From: Bacillota bacterium
GTDB taxonomy: Bacteria; Bacillota; SHA-98; UBA4971
DNA: 64,000 nt
Assembly: GCA_024653485.1 (NCBI GenBank)
Contig: JANLFY010000002.1
Coordinates: 62,001 to 126,000, forward strand
Direction of reading: 5' to 3'
Shown here: positions 25,869 to 35,063 of the stretch, one piece after another
Numbering within the stretch: the stretch's first letter is position 1
Layout of the letters: the number at the start of each line of letters is the position of its first letter
Notes under the pieces: generated by a model
Told to the model about the DNA's origin: nothing
The model's input: the letters and a program-made list of their open reading frames with translations, nothing else
The model's database searches: none
Position numbers and translations under genes: made by a program

Positions 25869-26531
25869 CTAAGTGTGTAGCTCCTTCAGTTCCCCGGTCT
25901 CCACGTAGAACACACGCTCCGCGATATTCGTGACGTGGTCAGCGATGCGTTCGAGGTAACGAGAGATCAGGAGGAGCTGCACCGCCTGGTCCACGACGTC
26001 CGGATCCCTCTTCATGAACTCGACGAGCTCGTCGTACAGACTGCGGTAGAGGTGGTCTACCTCGTCGTCGGCGTCGACCATCTTCTGAATCAGAGCGAGG
26101 TCTCTTGTCACGAAAGCCTCGAGCGCCTCGCGCAGCATCTGACTCACGAGACCCTGGAGCCTCGGGATATCCACGAGCGGCTTGAAGAGCGGCCTGTCCG
26201 CGAGGCGCTTGGCCATCTTCGCTATGTCTACGACGTAGTCAGCGACCCTCTCTACATCTGCGCAGATCTTGAGAGCGGCGACTATCACGCGCAGATCCCG
26301 CGCCGCCGGTTGTTGCGTGGCAATGAGTCTTATGCAAGTGGTCTCGATCTCCAGGTTCAGCGCGTCCACCTGGTCGTCCATGGCGATCGTCTCATCCGCG
26401 AGCGCGACGTCCCTTTCCGCTAGGGCGATGAGCGCCTTCCCCAACATGTCTTCTGAGATCCTGCCCATGCGGAGGAGGGAGCTGTCAAGCCCCGCGAGCT
26501 CGGCCTCGAACCGCTTCCTGGGGGTCGTCAT
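25869..26531 (-). CDS. phoU: Phosphate signalling protein PhoU
   Basis: Cytoplasmic helical regulator of 220 residues with two PhoU repeats. The metal-binding motifs are recognisable: KICADVERVADYVVDIAK in the first half and ISRYLERIADHVTNIAERVFYVETGE at the end. PhoU links the state of the Pst importer to the PhoR sensor and limits phosphate uptake. ATG is preceded by GGAGGTGT. It is the last gene of the pst operon, 54 bases after the second pstB. No phoR/phoB pair is in the window. Confidence 0.95.
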   Translation of the reverse strand: MTTPRKRFEAELAGLDSSLLRMGRISEDMLGKALIALAERDVALADETIAMDDQVDALNLEIETTCIRLIATQQPAARDLRVIVAALKICADVERVADYVVDIAKMAKRLADRPLFKPLVDIPRLQGLVSQMLREALEAFVTRDLALIQKMVDADDEVDHLYRSLYDELVEFMKRDPDVVDQAVQLLLISRYLERIADHVTNIAERVFYVETGELKELHT

Positions 26532-26585
26532 TGCAACACCTCCGTTCGCTCGTTCATCCTGTCTTTCGGCAAGCCGAGTCAGTGG

Positions 26586-27407
26586 CTACCCTAGCCTCCC
26601 GGCGACGTAATTCTCCGTCCTTCTGTCTGCCGGGGACGTGAAAACCTGACCCGTGGGGCCGTACTCCACGAGCTCCCCGGAGAGCATGAACGCCGTGTGG
26701 TCAGACGCCCTCGCGGCTTGCTGCATGTTGTGCGTGACGATGACCACCGTGTAGGACTCCTGCAGCTCCCTCATCAGATCCTCGATCCTCAGGGTGGACG
26801 CCGGATCCAATGCGGAGCACGGCTCATCGAGCAGGATGACATCGGGCCCCGTCGCGATGACTCGCGCGATGCATAGCTGCTGCTGTTGTCCCAGGGAAAG
26901 ACCGAGCCCCGGGCTTCTGAGCTTGTCTTTGACCTCATCCCAGAGGCCGACCCGGCGCAGGCTTTCCTCCACGATTGGGTCGAGGCTCTTTCTGTCCCCG
27001 ATTCCGTGCACGCGAGCTGCGCACGCCACGTTCTCGTATATGGACAGCGGAAACACCACTGGCCTTTGGAACACCATGCCCACGCGCTGGCGCAGACGCG
27101 TCACGTCCGCTTCCGGGGCGTAGATGTCCTCCCCGTCCAGCCTGATCGACCCCTCGATCCTCACGTTCTCGATGACGTCGTTCATCCGATTCATGCATCT
27201 GAGAAGGGTGGACTTGCCGCACCCTGACGGACCGATGAGCGCCGTGATCGAGTTCTCGATTATGCTCAGCGTCACACCCTTCAGGGCGTGAACCAGCCCG
27301 TAGTAAAGGTTGAGGTTGCTGATCTCGATCTTGTGTCTCCGGGTCCTCTCCTGCTCACGGTCACGGACATCTTCATTGGCCGACACAGACATTGTTGTTA
27401 GCGACAT
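26586..27407 (-). CDS. pstB: Phosphate ABC transporter ATPase PstB, second copy (variant signature)
   Basis: PstB-family ATPase of 273 residues with Walker [11 protein letters not shown]-loop [12 protein letters not shown], Walker [14 protein letters not shown] and [13 protein letters not shown]. The signature motif is non-canonical: LSLGQQQQL instead of LSGGQQQRL. An N-terminal charged extension of about 25 residues precedes the domain. ATG follows TAAAGGAG. It lies 44 bases after another pstB whose signature is canonical but whose Q-loop is altered, so a heterodimer with one good ATP site is likely (see findings). Confidence 0.93.
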   Translation of the reverse strand: MSLTTMSVSANEDVRDREQERTRRHKIEISNLNLYYGLVHALKGVTLSIIENSITALIGPSGCGKSTLLRCMNRMNDVIENVRIEGSIRLDGEDIYAPEADVTRLRQRVGMVFQRPVVFPLSIYENVACAARVHGIGDRKSLDPIVEESLRRVGLWDEVKDKLRSPGLGLSLGQQQQLCIARVIATGPDVILLDEPCSALDPASTLRIEDLMRELQESYTVVIVTHNMQQAARASDHTAFMLSGELVEYGPTGQVFTSPADRRTENYVAGRLG

Positions 27408-27451
27408 GGCTTCTCCTTTAGATACTTCTTTAGATACCTAGATATCTCATG

Positions 27452-28213
27452 TCATCCGAATTTCCCGCATACGTAGTCCTCTGTGCGTTTGTCTCTGGGG
27501 TGCGTGAATATCTCCGACGAAGGCCCCGTCTCGACGAGCTCCCCCATGAGAAAGAACGCTATGTCGCCTCCCACCCGCGCGCCCTGCAACGGGTTGTGGG
27601 TGACGAGCACGACCGTGTACGACTTCACTAGCTCCCACAGGAGTTCTTCGATTCGCAACGTGGATATGGGGTCGAGACCGGAGGTCGGCTCGTCCAGCAG
27701 GAGGATCTCGGGCTCCACGGCGAGGACGCGCGCTATGGAGAGCCTCTGCTGTTGGCCGCCGGATAGCGTGCCCGCATGGTCTCGCAGTCTGTCTTTCACC
27801 TCATCCCACAGGATCGCGTCGCGCAGAGCCTTCTCAACGATCTCTTCCAGGCCCCGTCTGTTGCGGATCCCCCGCTTGCGCGGACCGTACGCCACGTTGT
27901 CGAAGATGCTCATCGGAAGCGCCATCGGCAGCGCGAACACCATCCCCACTCGCCTGCGCAGGTCCGCTACGTTCACTGAGTGGCTGTATACGTCCACGCC
28001 GTCTATCTCCAGGCTGCCCTCGGCCCTCGTGCTAGGGATGAGGTCGTTGAGCCGGTTGAGCGACCGGAGGAACGTGGTCTTACCGCTCCCGGACGGGCCC
28101 ATGATGGTCAACAGCCGGTTGCGCGGGATCTCCAGGTCGATTCCCTTGAGGGCGCGGTGCTGACCATAGTAGAACCTGAATCCTCGAGCTCGGATCTTGG
28201 TCGAATCGTGCAT
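27452..28213 (-). CDS. pstB: Phosphate ABC transporter ATPase PstB, first copy (variant Q-loop)
   Basis: PstB-family ATPase of 253 residues: Walker A GPSGSGKTT, canonical signature LSGGQQQRL, Walker B ILLLDEPTSGLDP and VTHNPLQGARVGGD. The Q-loop glutamine is Ala94 (MVFALPMALPMSIFDN). The frame stays open far upstream through pstA, but ATG 28213 is the first start codon with a normal PstB N-terminus (TKIRARGFRFYYGQHRALKG). The spacer to pstA is 158 bases, unusually long for this operon. Tandem pstB genes are known in Thermotoga, Bacillus and clostridia. Confidence 0.92.
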   Translation of the reverse strand: MHDSTKIRARGFRFYYGQHRALKGIDLEIPRNRLLTIMGPSGSGKTTFLRSLNRLNDLIPSTRAEGSLEIDGVDVYSHSVNVADLRRRVGMVFALPMALPMSIFDNVAYGPRKRGIRNRRGLEEIVEKALRDAILWDEVKDRLRDHAGTLSGGQQQRLSIARVLAVEPEILLLDEPTSGLDPISTLRIEELLWELVKSYTVVLVTHNPLQGARVGGDIAFFLMGELVETGPSSEIFTHPRDKRTEDYVCGKFG

Positions 28214-28371
28214 GGCCTTCGCCGTGTAGAGCCGCTCCTTTCTCTCCTTACTGGTCCCGGCAGGTTCCCGGGAGGTTCCCTGCCGGTCGACGGCCGTGAG
28301 GGCGGCCAGCGACCGGCGCGTGTCCAGCCTGATCTCTTCAAGCTGCCTGAAGTAGGTTGCTTCCGCCCTTG

Positions 28372-29235
28372 CTACCTGCTCCGGGCTGCGAAGCGATTCA
28401 CAATAGAATACGCCGCTACGTTGATGACGAGTATCAAGACGATCAAGACTGCTGCCGTGCCGTACGCGTGGTCCATGGAGATGCCCTCGCGCGCAAGGAT
28501 GTAGAAATGCACCGGCAGTGTCCTCACGGGATCGAGCAAGGATCCGGGCAACTTCAGCGATGCGCCGGCCGTGAAGATCACCGCGGCCGTCTCGCCGATG
28601 CTCCTCCCGATGGCCAACACTATTCCCGTCACTATGCCGGGCAGCGCGCTCGGCAGGACGACGCCCATCACCGTCTGCCACCTGGTCGAACCCAGAGCGT
28701 AGCTTATCTCGCGATACGCGTTGGGCACCGCCCTGATCGCTTCCTCCGAGGTCCGGACTATGGTCGGGAGGATCATGGCAGCGAGCGTGAGCGCGCCCGA
28801 AAGCACGGACCAGCCGAGACCCAAATAGATCACGAAGAAGAGGAACCCAAACAAGCCGAAGATGATCGATGGGATCCCGGCGAGGCTCTCGGTGCCGAAG
28901 CGCACTATACGAGGGAGCCGGTCCTCCCTCGTATATTCGGTGAGGTAGAGCGCTGTCGCGACGCCGACGGGAGTTGCGATGAGGACTGCGATGCCGGTGA
29001 CGAGAACGCTCCCGACTATCGCGGGGTAGATGCCTCCGGACCTCCCCATCTGCCTCGGCGCCTGTGTGAGAAAGGCCGGTGTCACCATGTGCAGCCCTTT
29101 GCCGAGGATGTAGGCGACCACGAATACGAGGACGCACACGGTCGCCACGGCGGCGCTCGCGAAGACGGCCGTCATGATCTTGTCCGCGAGCCGCTCATTG
29201 ATGCTTCTGCGTCTTTCTCGCGATGGAGCCGTCAT
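28372..29235 (-). CDS. pstA: Phosphate ABC transporter permease PstA
   Basis: Membrane subunit of 287 residues with six predicted membrane segments. GIPSIIFGLFGFLFF, TIVRTSEEAIRAVPNAYREISYALGSTRWQTV (coupling loop) and AIGRSIGETAAVIFTAG are PstA hallmarks. Its ATG overlaps the pstC stop by four bases (ATGA), so translation is coupled. With PstC it forms the phosphate channel. Confidence 0.95.
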   Translation of the reverse strand: MTAPSRERRRSINERLADKIMTAVFASAAVATVCVLVFVVAYILGKGLHMVTPAFLTQAPRQMGRSGGIYPAIVGSVLVTGIAVLIATPVGVATALYLTEYTREDRLPRIVRFGTESLAGIPSIIFGLFGFLFFVIYLGLGWSVLSGALTLAAMILPTIVRTSEEAIRAVPNAYREISYALGSTRWQTVMGVVLPSALPGIVTGIVLAIGRSIGETAAVIFTAGASLKLPGSLLDPVRTLPVHFYILAREGISMDHAYGTAAVLIVLILVINVAAYSIVNRFAARSR

Positions 29236-30149
29236 TTCGAACGCCCCCTTGCCGGCGCGCCTGCGAAGAGGCGAGCCACGACATTGAGCAGCGCTATGAC
29301 GACGAAGAGCACGATCCCAGTAGCGAAGAGCGCTTCCCTGTGTTCGCCCGCGGCGTAGCCCATCTCAAGGGCTATGTTGCTCGTGAGGGTCCGCACGGGC
29401 TCGAGGACGGACGAGGGTATCTTCGTGGCGTTTCCCGCGACCATGATGACCGCCATCGTTTCCCCAATGGCTCGACCCATGCCCAGTATCACCGCGGCGA
29501 TGATCCCCGGCCTCGCCGCCGGCAGGATCACCATCCTTATGGCCTGCCACCTGGTGGCGCCCAGGGCGAGCATACCATCTCTGTAAGCGGCGGGCACAGC
29601 TTTGAGTGCGTCGTAGGAGATGCTGACTATCGTTGGCAAGACCATCATTGCGAGCACGATGGCCGCGGCCAGGACCGAAAAGCCCGGCCCACCGAACCAA
29701 CGTCTGATCAGCGGGACGAGCACGACGAGGCCCATGAACCCGTAGGCGACGGAGGGGATACCGGCCAGGAGCTCGACGCAGGGCTTCAGGACCGAGCTGA
29801 GCCTGGCGGGTGCCATCTCCGCGAGGAAGATAGCACAGGCAAGTCCCAGCGGCAGGCCCACCGCGAGCGCGCCGAGCGTGACCGAGAGAGATCCCAGGAT
29901 CATGGGAAGGATCCCGAACACGCCGCGGCTGGGCGACCACTTCGCCCCGAGGACGAACCGCGCCACGCCGACCTTGTACATTAGCGGCGCCCCTTCGCGG
30001 AACACAAACAGGATTATGAGTCCGAGCACGGCTATGGCCGAGAGGGCCATAGCCACGAGAGCCCTCTCGATGATGGCTTCGCCGTATCGCGCCGGACGTC
30101 GTACGGGATATTGTGCGGAATTGCCGATCAAGCTCTCGCTCTCCTTCAC
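29232..30149 (-). CDS. pstC: Phosphate ABC transporter permease PstC
   Basis: Membrane subunit of 305 residues with six predicted segments. ELLAGIPSVAYGFMGLVVLVP, ISYDALKAVPAAYRDGMLALGATRWQAI and GMGRAIGETMAVIMVAGNATKIP match PstC. The GTG start overlaps the pstS stop (GTGA), and its stop overlaps the pstA start, so the three genes form a tightly coupled unit. Confidence 0.95.
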   Translation of the reverse strand: MKESESLIGNSAQYPVRRPARYGEAIIERALVAMALSAIAVLGLIILFVFREGAPLMYKVGVARFVLGAKWSPSRGVFGILPMILGSLSVTLGALAVGLPLGLACAIFLAEMAPARLSSVLKPCVELLAGIPSVAYGFMGLVVLVPLIRRWFGGPGFSVLAAAIVLAMMVLPTIVSISYDALKAVPAAYRDGMLALGATRWQAIRMVILPAARPGIIAAVILGMGRAIGETMAVIMVAGNATKIPSSVLEPVRTLTSNIALEMGYAAGEHREALFATGIVLFVVIALLNVVARLFAGAPARGRSK

Positions 30150-31096
30150 GGTTGGTCGTCGGCCGATGCGGGCACCAGCCCTTCGGCCTTGAGCAGCCCC
30201 TGTCCAGTCGGGCTCAAAACGAAGTCCATGAACTCCTGGGCGTGCGGGCTCAAGGCGCCGCGCACCGCGAATATGAACGGCCTTACGATGCGGTAAGTGC
30301 CGTTTTCGATGTTCGGGACGCTTGGGGCGACGCCTGAAACTCTGATGCCCTTGACGCGTCCATCGAGTAGCCCAAGGGAAATGTAACCTATCGCCGCGGG
30401 GTCTCCCGCCACGGTCTCTCGCACGGCCCCGTTGGAATCCTGAACGATCGCTGCGGGCGTGACCTCGCTGTCTCCCATGACTATCTCATCAAACGAGCCG
30501 CGGGTCCCGGAGCCTTCTTCGCGGCTAACCACGTCGATTCTGTGATCCATGCCTCCAACGCGCGACCAGTTCGTGACGCGACCGGCGAAGATGTCTCGGA
30601 TCTGGTCGATCGTGAGGTCATTGACAGGATTGGACGGGTGGACGATCACGGCGATGGCGTCCCGCGCGATCACTATGGCCTGGAGGGAGCGCTCGTCCTC
30701 CTTCAGCGGCCGAGACAGCATCCCGATCTGGGCGACGCCGGTCAGCGCCGCTCTTGCGCCGGCGCTCGAGCCGCCGCCCTGGACGCTCACTGACACATCG
30801 GGGTTGATGGTCATGAACTCTTCCGCAAGGAGCTCCGCGAAAGGCTGGACCGACGTGGACCCCGCGACCGTCAGCGACCTCGTGGCGCTGCCGGGGGCCT
30901 GACCACCGGGCCGGGAAGGGGTGCCGCAGCCCGTCACAATGATGGCTGTGAGCGCGAGGGTGACCGCCAACGCGAGGCGCAGTAGAACCAGGAGGACCGA
31001 AGGATCCCGCGGCCGCGCAGGCGATCCACCCGGCACGAACTCTGCGTGCCCGACGGATGGAGCACCTCGCTCCGCGGACGCTCTGGGCTGCGACAT
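30146..31096 (-). CDS. pstS: Phosphate-binding lipoprotein PstS
   Basis: Phosphate receptor of the Pst importer, about 316 residues. A hydrophobic stretch ending in the lipobox IVTGC predicts a membrane-anchored lipoprotein. Phosphate ligands appear in AGSTSVQPFAELLAEEF, GGGSSAGARAAL, SREEGSGTRGSFDEIV and AIGYISLGLLDG. The start is uncertain: ATG 31096 is given; a GTG at 31036 would make a more normal signal peptide, and an ATG at 31195 adds low-complexity residues. None has a strong ribosome binding site. First gene of the minus-strand operon pstS-C-A-B-B-phoU. Confidence 0.9.
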   Translation of the reverse strand: MSQPRASAERGAPSVGHAEFVPGGSPARPRDPSVLLVLLRLALAVTLALTAIIVTGCGTPSRPGGQAPGSATRSLTVAGSTSVQPFAELLAEEFMTINPDVSVSVQGGGSSAGARAALTGVAQIGMLSRPLKEDERSLQAIVIARDAIAVIVHPSNPVNDLTIDQIRDIFAGRVTNWSRVGGMDHRIDVVSREEGSGTRGSFDEIVMGDSEVTPAAIVQDSNGAVRETVAGDPAAIGYISLGLLDGRVKGIRVSGVAPSVPNIENGTYRIVRPFIFAVRGALSPHAQEFMDFVLSPTGQGLLKAEGLVPASADDQP

Positions 31097-31705
31097 CGCC
31101 GACCGCGTTGGTCGGGAAGAAGTAGGCCTGTGCAACGGGACCCTCCCCCTCCTCTTACTCCAGCTTCCTACCCCGGCTTCCGCTCCCGCTCTCATCTCCC
31201 AGTGCTCCGCCCCCCCTCATGGGCAGCCAGACAGCCGGGCACCAGGAATCCGACACATCGTTGCGCGCTCCCACTCGCTCACGTGTGCAAGCATGGTGAT
31301 TTTGCTCGTCCACCATTATAGCACACATCTATGAGTATGGCACTAGCTCGACACCGGGCAAACAGCTTCTGCCTTGGTGTTCCTTGCCTGCTTACCGGGG
31401 GCGTGGGGCTTGCGTCACCGAACTGGACGCATTCTGGGCGCACGCGGACACGAGCTTCAGGCTCAGGCTTGAACTACGGCAAACCCCAACGCAGCACGGG
31501 AGGACTATGGGTGAGAATAAAGAAAAAGTACACAATCGACAGTGAGAGAACCCTCATCTGCTGTGAGATAGTCGAGCAAGCGCTACGGCGTGGCACGCTG
31601 TGATCATTCTAGAGCAGCTTGCTTAGGAGAATACTGCGGTCTTCTTGGGCTCGCGACAGTCGGTCGCGTGTACGCCCAATGTTGTACACCGAGGGGGAGT
31701 ACTCC
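31097..31705. other. Divergent spacer between pstS and the desulfidase-like gene
   Basis: About 600 bases. It contains a good minus-strand promoter candidate (31315-31343) for the pst operon. I found no clear Pho box (repeated 7-mers) and no convincing plus-strand promoter. A 90-codon frame at 31331-31603 lacks a ribosome binding site. Confidence 0.45.
31315..31343 (-). promoter_or_regulatory. Candidate promoter for the pst operon
   Basis: Read on the minus strand: GTGCCA (-35, four of six matches), a 17-base spacer, then a perfect TATAAT (-10, complement of 31315-31320). It would give a leader of roughly 200 bases before pstS. Confidence 0.5.
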
Positions 31706-33031
31706 GTGGTATCCCTGAAAGAGTTCCTGCAGAGCGAGGTGAAGCCGGCTCTCGGATGCACCGAGCCCGGCGCCGTGGCCCTCGCGGTTGCCAGAGCATG
31801 TGAAGAGCTGGACCGAGCTAGAGTGCACTCGGTGAAGGTGGTCGTGAGCGACAGCGTCTACAAGAACGGCATGGCGGTAGGGATCCCAGGCTCAAACGGG
31901 GCGAAGGGGAATGCCGTGGCCGCCGCGCTCGCCGTATTCACCGGACGGTCCGCATATGGGCTCGAGGTGCTGAAAGATTCCAGACCCTCCGATGTCGCGA
32001 GAGCCGAGGAATGGGTGCGAACCGGCCGGGTAAAGGTCTTGAGGCATCCGGAGAAGTCGGGAGTGTACGTGGAAGCGGTTGTGAGCTCGCAAGGCACGCC
32101 CTGCCACGAGGCCTCGTGCGTCATCGAGGGCGAGCACTCCAACATCGTCAAGGTGACCATCGACGGCAAGGTGGTTTTCGAGAAGCCGCTGTTGCGGGAG
32201 GATGAGTCGGGGGATGCCGTCCGGTCAGCGAGAGATGGCTCCGTGTCCGAAGCCATCGGCACCATGACTTACAGCGAGGTCATAAGGCTCGCAGATCAGA
32301 TGGATGACGAGGACGTCCGTTTCCTCATGGAAGGCGCAAGGCTCAACAAAAGGATCGCTGAGTATGGCCTTGAGAAGGGCTCGATCTCCGGCTTGGGCCT
32401 CGGCAAGGGCATGAAGACCCTCCTGGACCAGAGGAGGCTCGGAGAAGACCTCGGATACCTCATCAAGGCTTATTGCTACGCAGCGGCTGACGCGCGGATG
32501 GCGGGCGCGCCGCTTGCGGTGATGAGCAGCGCCGGTAGCGGGAACCACGGCATCACGGCCGTGCTGCCCGTGTACCTTGTGGGCGAGGCCTTGCTCAAGA
32601 GCGAGAGAGAGGTGGCTCGAGCTATCGCTCAGAGCCACCTGTCGACCAGCTTCGTGAAGAGCAGGATAGGCCGGCTTTCTTCCGTCTGCGGGTGTGTCGT
32701 GGCCGCCGGAGCCGGGGCCGCTGCAGGCATGGTATTCCTGATGGGTGGCGACGAGAAGGGAGCGATTCAGGCGATGCAGACGGTCCTGGCGGACACCGCG
32801 GGCATGGTGTGCGACGGAGCCAAGGAGAGTTGTTCGCTGAGGGTGGGGGTGGGGGCTGGGGAGGCGTACCTGGCCGCGCTTTTCGCCCTCGAGGGCATGG
32901 GGTTCTCAACTCCTCAAGGCCTTGTGGATACATCCATCGAGAAGACTATTGACAACGTGAAGCTGCTGAACAAGGTGGGCATGCGGCAGGTCGACAGCGT
33001 CCTGATAGATATCATGGAATCAAGGAACTAG
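31706..33031 (+). CDS. L-cysteine desulfidase / UPF0597 (CyuA-type) family protein
   Basis: About 441 residues of the UPF0597 family, whose characterised members (CdsB, CyuA) break L-cysteine into pyruvate, ammonia and sulfide with an oxygen-sensitive iron-sulfur cluster. Conserved cysteines are seen in ALGCTEPGAVALA near the N-terminus, in SSVCGCVVAAGAGAAAG and in MVCDGAKESCSLRVG; AGSGNHGITAVLP is another family landmark. GTG 31706 is chosen because GGGGGAG lies 7 bases upstream; ATG 31679 is the alternative. It precedes the nitroreductase gene by about 280 bases. A serine-dehydratase-like activity on another amino acid cannot be excluded. Confidence 0.85.
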   Translation: MVSLKEFLQSEVKPALGCTEPGAVALAVARACEELDRARVHSVKVVVSDSVYKNGMAVGIPGSNGAKGNAVAAALAVFTGRSAYGLEVLKDSRPSDVARAEEWVRTGRVKVLRHPEKSGVYVEAVVSSQGTPCHEASCVIEGEHSNIVKVTIDGKVVFEKPLLREDESGDAVRSARDGSVSEAIGTMTYSEVIRLADQMDDEDVRFLMEGARLNKRIAEYGLEKGSISGLGLGKGMKTLLDQRRLGEDLGYLIKAYCYAAADARMAGAPLAVMSSAGSGNHGITAVLPVYLVGEALLKSEREVARAIAQSHLSTSFVKSRIGRLSSVCGCVVAAGAGAAAGMVFLMGGDEKGAIQAMQTVLADTAGMVCDGAKESCSLRVGVGAGEAYLAALFALEGMGFSTPQGLVDTSIEKTIDNVKLLNKVGMRQVDSVLIDIMESRN

Positions 33032-33119
33032 CTCGCGTCGCGGACCGTAGCCGGCTGCCGCTTCGCGCGTCCGAGAAGCTCTCGAGCGGGCGACTTCCGA
33101 TGGGGCTCGGCGTCTTGCT

Positions 33120-33155
33120 GAACGGATAGCGCGTGCCGAACGGATAGCGCGACAC
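33120..33155 (+). repeat. Tandem 18-bp direct repeat
   Basis: GAACGGATAGCGCG occurs twice, 18 bases apart, in the spacer between the desulfidase-like and nitroreductase genes. Possibly a slip duplication; no function evident. Confidence 0.5.
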
Positions 33156-33314
33156 GGACGGATCTTCGGGAAGACGGGCGCTCGGCAGAAGGACATCGCT
33201 GCCCGCTCCAGGTGTCGACACCGGCACGCGTAGACGGTAGACGAGAGAACAGCCCGTCCCCTGTGACAACAACTTGACAGCGAGGGACAATGCAGCAATC
33301 AAGAGGTGGTTCAG

Positions 33315-34232
33315 GTGAGAGAAGCAGCATCCGACAAGCACGTAACCCTGCGTCTCCTGATGGAGCGGGCGAGCTGTCGCAACTTCACCGATGACAAAAT
33401 CCCGCCGGACGTTCTGCGACAGGTGCTCGAGGCAGGCATCCAGGCGCCTACCGGAGGCAACCTGCAACCGTACAGCATAATCAAGATAGAAGACCAAGCC
33501 GCCAAGGACAAGCTGGCCAAGATGTGTGAGGACCAGCCCTTCATCGCGCGAGCGCCTGTGGATCTCCTTTTCTGCATAGATCTGCATCGTTTGGAACGCT
33601 GGGCCGCCCTTGAGGCCGCTCCCTTCACCGCCAGAAAGAGCTTCAGGCACTTCTGGATCGCCTTCCAGGATACCGTGATGTGTGCCCAGAACATCTGCAC
33701 AGCGGCGGACGCGCTCGGGCTCGGATCGGTGTATGTCGGCAGCGTGCTCGAGTGCTTCCGCGAGCTCCGCGAGATGTTCAGCCTGCCTTGCGGGGTGTTT
33801 CCCGTCGTGCTCCTCTGCTTGGGTTATCCCACCAAGGCCCCCCGACCCTCGAGGCGTCTAGGTGTGGACGTGGTGGTTCACGACGAGGCGTACCGCGAGA
33901 TGAACGACGCCGAATTGGTCGAGGCGTTTCGTGCAAAGTACCCGGGCCTCAGAGTGCAGCCCACGGTCGAGCGACTAGAGGAGATCGGCGAGGTTTGCAG
34001 CGCCGTGGGCGGCGACGCTCTGGCTCGTGAGTGTCTAGCGCGAATCCAGGCCCAGGGGTTCATAAACGCGGCTCAGAGATACTTCGGCCTGCACTACCGG
34101 GCCGACCTGATGCCCCAAGGCAGCCGCGAGTACCTGGAAACGCTGAGGGACTTCGGGTTCGAATGGGCAGACTGCTCGCAAGATCCCGAGAATGCAAGCG
34201 ATCGAACCTCGGGGTCCGCGCATTCCGACTGA
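33315..34232 (+). CDS. Nitroreductase-family flavoprotein with C-terminal extension
   Basis: About 305 residues. Residues 10-185 form the FMN-dependent nitroreductase fold: LLMERASCRNFTDDKIPPDVLRQVLEAGIQAPTGGNLQPY at the FMN site, and AQNICTAADALGLGSVYVGSV with VVLLCLGYPTKAP later. The remaining 115 residues are charged and helical and not part of the usual family. GTG 33315 has GAGGTGG 6 bases upstream; 33306 is the alternative. Members reduce nitro groups, quinones, flavins or dehalogenate; the substrate is unknown. Confidence 0.85.
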   Translation: MREAASDKHVTLRLLMERASCRNFTDDKIPPDVLRQVLEAGIQAPTGGNLQPYSIIKIEDQAAKDKLAKMCEDQPFIARAPVDLLFCIDLHRLERWAALEAAPFTARKSFRHFWIAFQDTVMCAQNICTAADALGLGSVYVGSVLECFRELREMFSLPCGVFPVVLLCLGYPTKAPRPSRRLGVDVVVHDEAYREMNDAELVEAFRAKYPGLRVQPTVERLEEIGEVCSAVGGDALARECLARIQAQGFINAAQRYFGLHYRADLMPQGSREYLETLRDFGFEWADCSQDPENASDRTSGSAHSD

Positions 34233-34343
34233 CGAGCTCCCTCATGTTTCCTCTTGAGGCTCCAAATCCCATGTACGCACGGTGAGCCTTTCCGCTCTGC
34301 AGGGGAATCCTATGTGAGCGAAAAGCGCACGGGAGGTGCAACC

Positions 34344-34517
34344 ATGGGTCCTAAGAGTACGAGCTGGATCGTGGTGGTCTTGGGGGCGGCGGTGTCTGCC
34401 GTGGGTCAAGTCATGAGGCCCGGGGAGCTGGGCTCTGGAATCCTGGGATTCGGCCTCGCTCACGTGCTGCTGGGCTTCCTCGACATGCTCAGGCCGACCG
34501 TGAGACAGCGCTCGTGA
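34344..34517 (+). CDS. Small hydrophobic membrane protein
   Basis: A 57-residue protein with two hydrophobic segments (SWIVVVLGAAVSAVGQVM and GILGFGLAHVLLGFLDML) and a basic end. GGGAGGTG 5 bases before the ATG is a strong ribosome binding site, which supports it as a real gene. I do not recognise the family. It lies about 110 bases after the nitroreductase gene. Confidence 0.65.
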   Translation: MGPKSTSWIVVVLGAAVSAVGQVMRPGELGSGILGFGLAHVLLGFLDMLRPTVRQRS

Positions 34518-35063
34518 ACACCGCACCAGGAGGCGAGCGCGCCTGAAGCGCGCCTGCAGGGCGGCAGGTTTGCGGATGCCGCCGTGCCTCCGCGGCGGAC
34601 GCCTAGAACGCCTATCTGGCGGGAGCCGTGAGAATGCGCCCGGTCGGCTGTGAGTGTCGCATCGCTTGGAGGGCGAGCAATCCGCAAGGGTGAATCCTGC
34701 AAGCCACGGCGCAGCACGGCGTTGAAAGAGTGAAGCCCAGCGGGTGCCTGTTCCTCCTTTCAGACGGGTACCCGTTCCCTCTCGCACACTTCCACGTATC
34801 GCCGCTTCCCCGCACGCTTGCGGGCGGCGCTGCGCGGAGGTGTTTTCTTTCCCACCCCTGGACTCGCGGAACACCCCAGACCAAAGAATATCGGTGAAAC
34901 CTCGGCGGTCGCTGTCTCCTCCACGGCTTACCATTAAATACCAGCGCACAATGTCAAACATTGACAGAGTCACTTCGCCTTTGGTGTCGAATATCGAAGG
35001 AGAGCGAACGGACTGTCGATCCTTGTAACGACTCGTCGATTCCGCGGTGGGGAGGGCTCACTG
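34518..35063 (+). other. Spacer upstream of the TIGR04076-pucR pair
   Basis: No convincing gene in 545 bases. The 3' part is AT-richer and holds a palindrome with an overlapping TTGACA (34949-34966), probably the promoter region of the next two genes. The 94-codon frame at 34744-35028 has no ribosome binding site. Confidence 0.45.
34949..34966 (+). promoter_or_regulatory. Palindrome overlapping a -35 element
   Basis: CAATGT CAA ACATTG is a perfect 6-3-6 inverted repeat. Its right end overlaps TTGACA (34961-34966), a consensus -35; the matching -10 is weak. It lies about 100 bases before the TIGR04076 gene, a plausible regulator site. Confidence 0.5.

Noticed and set aside
27452-29137. 561-codon frame fusing PstB with a long N-terminal part
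   Set aside because: The upstream half is an out-of-frame shadow of pstA, arginine- and histidine-rich. PstB homology begins only after ATG 28213.
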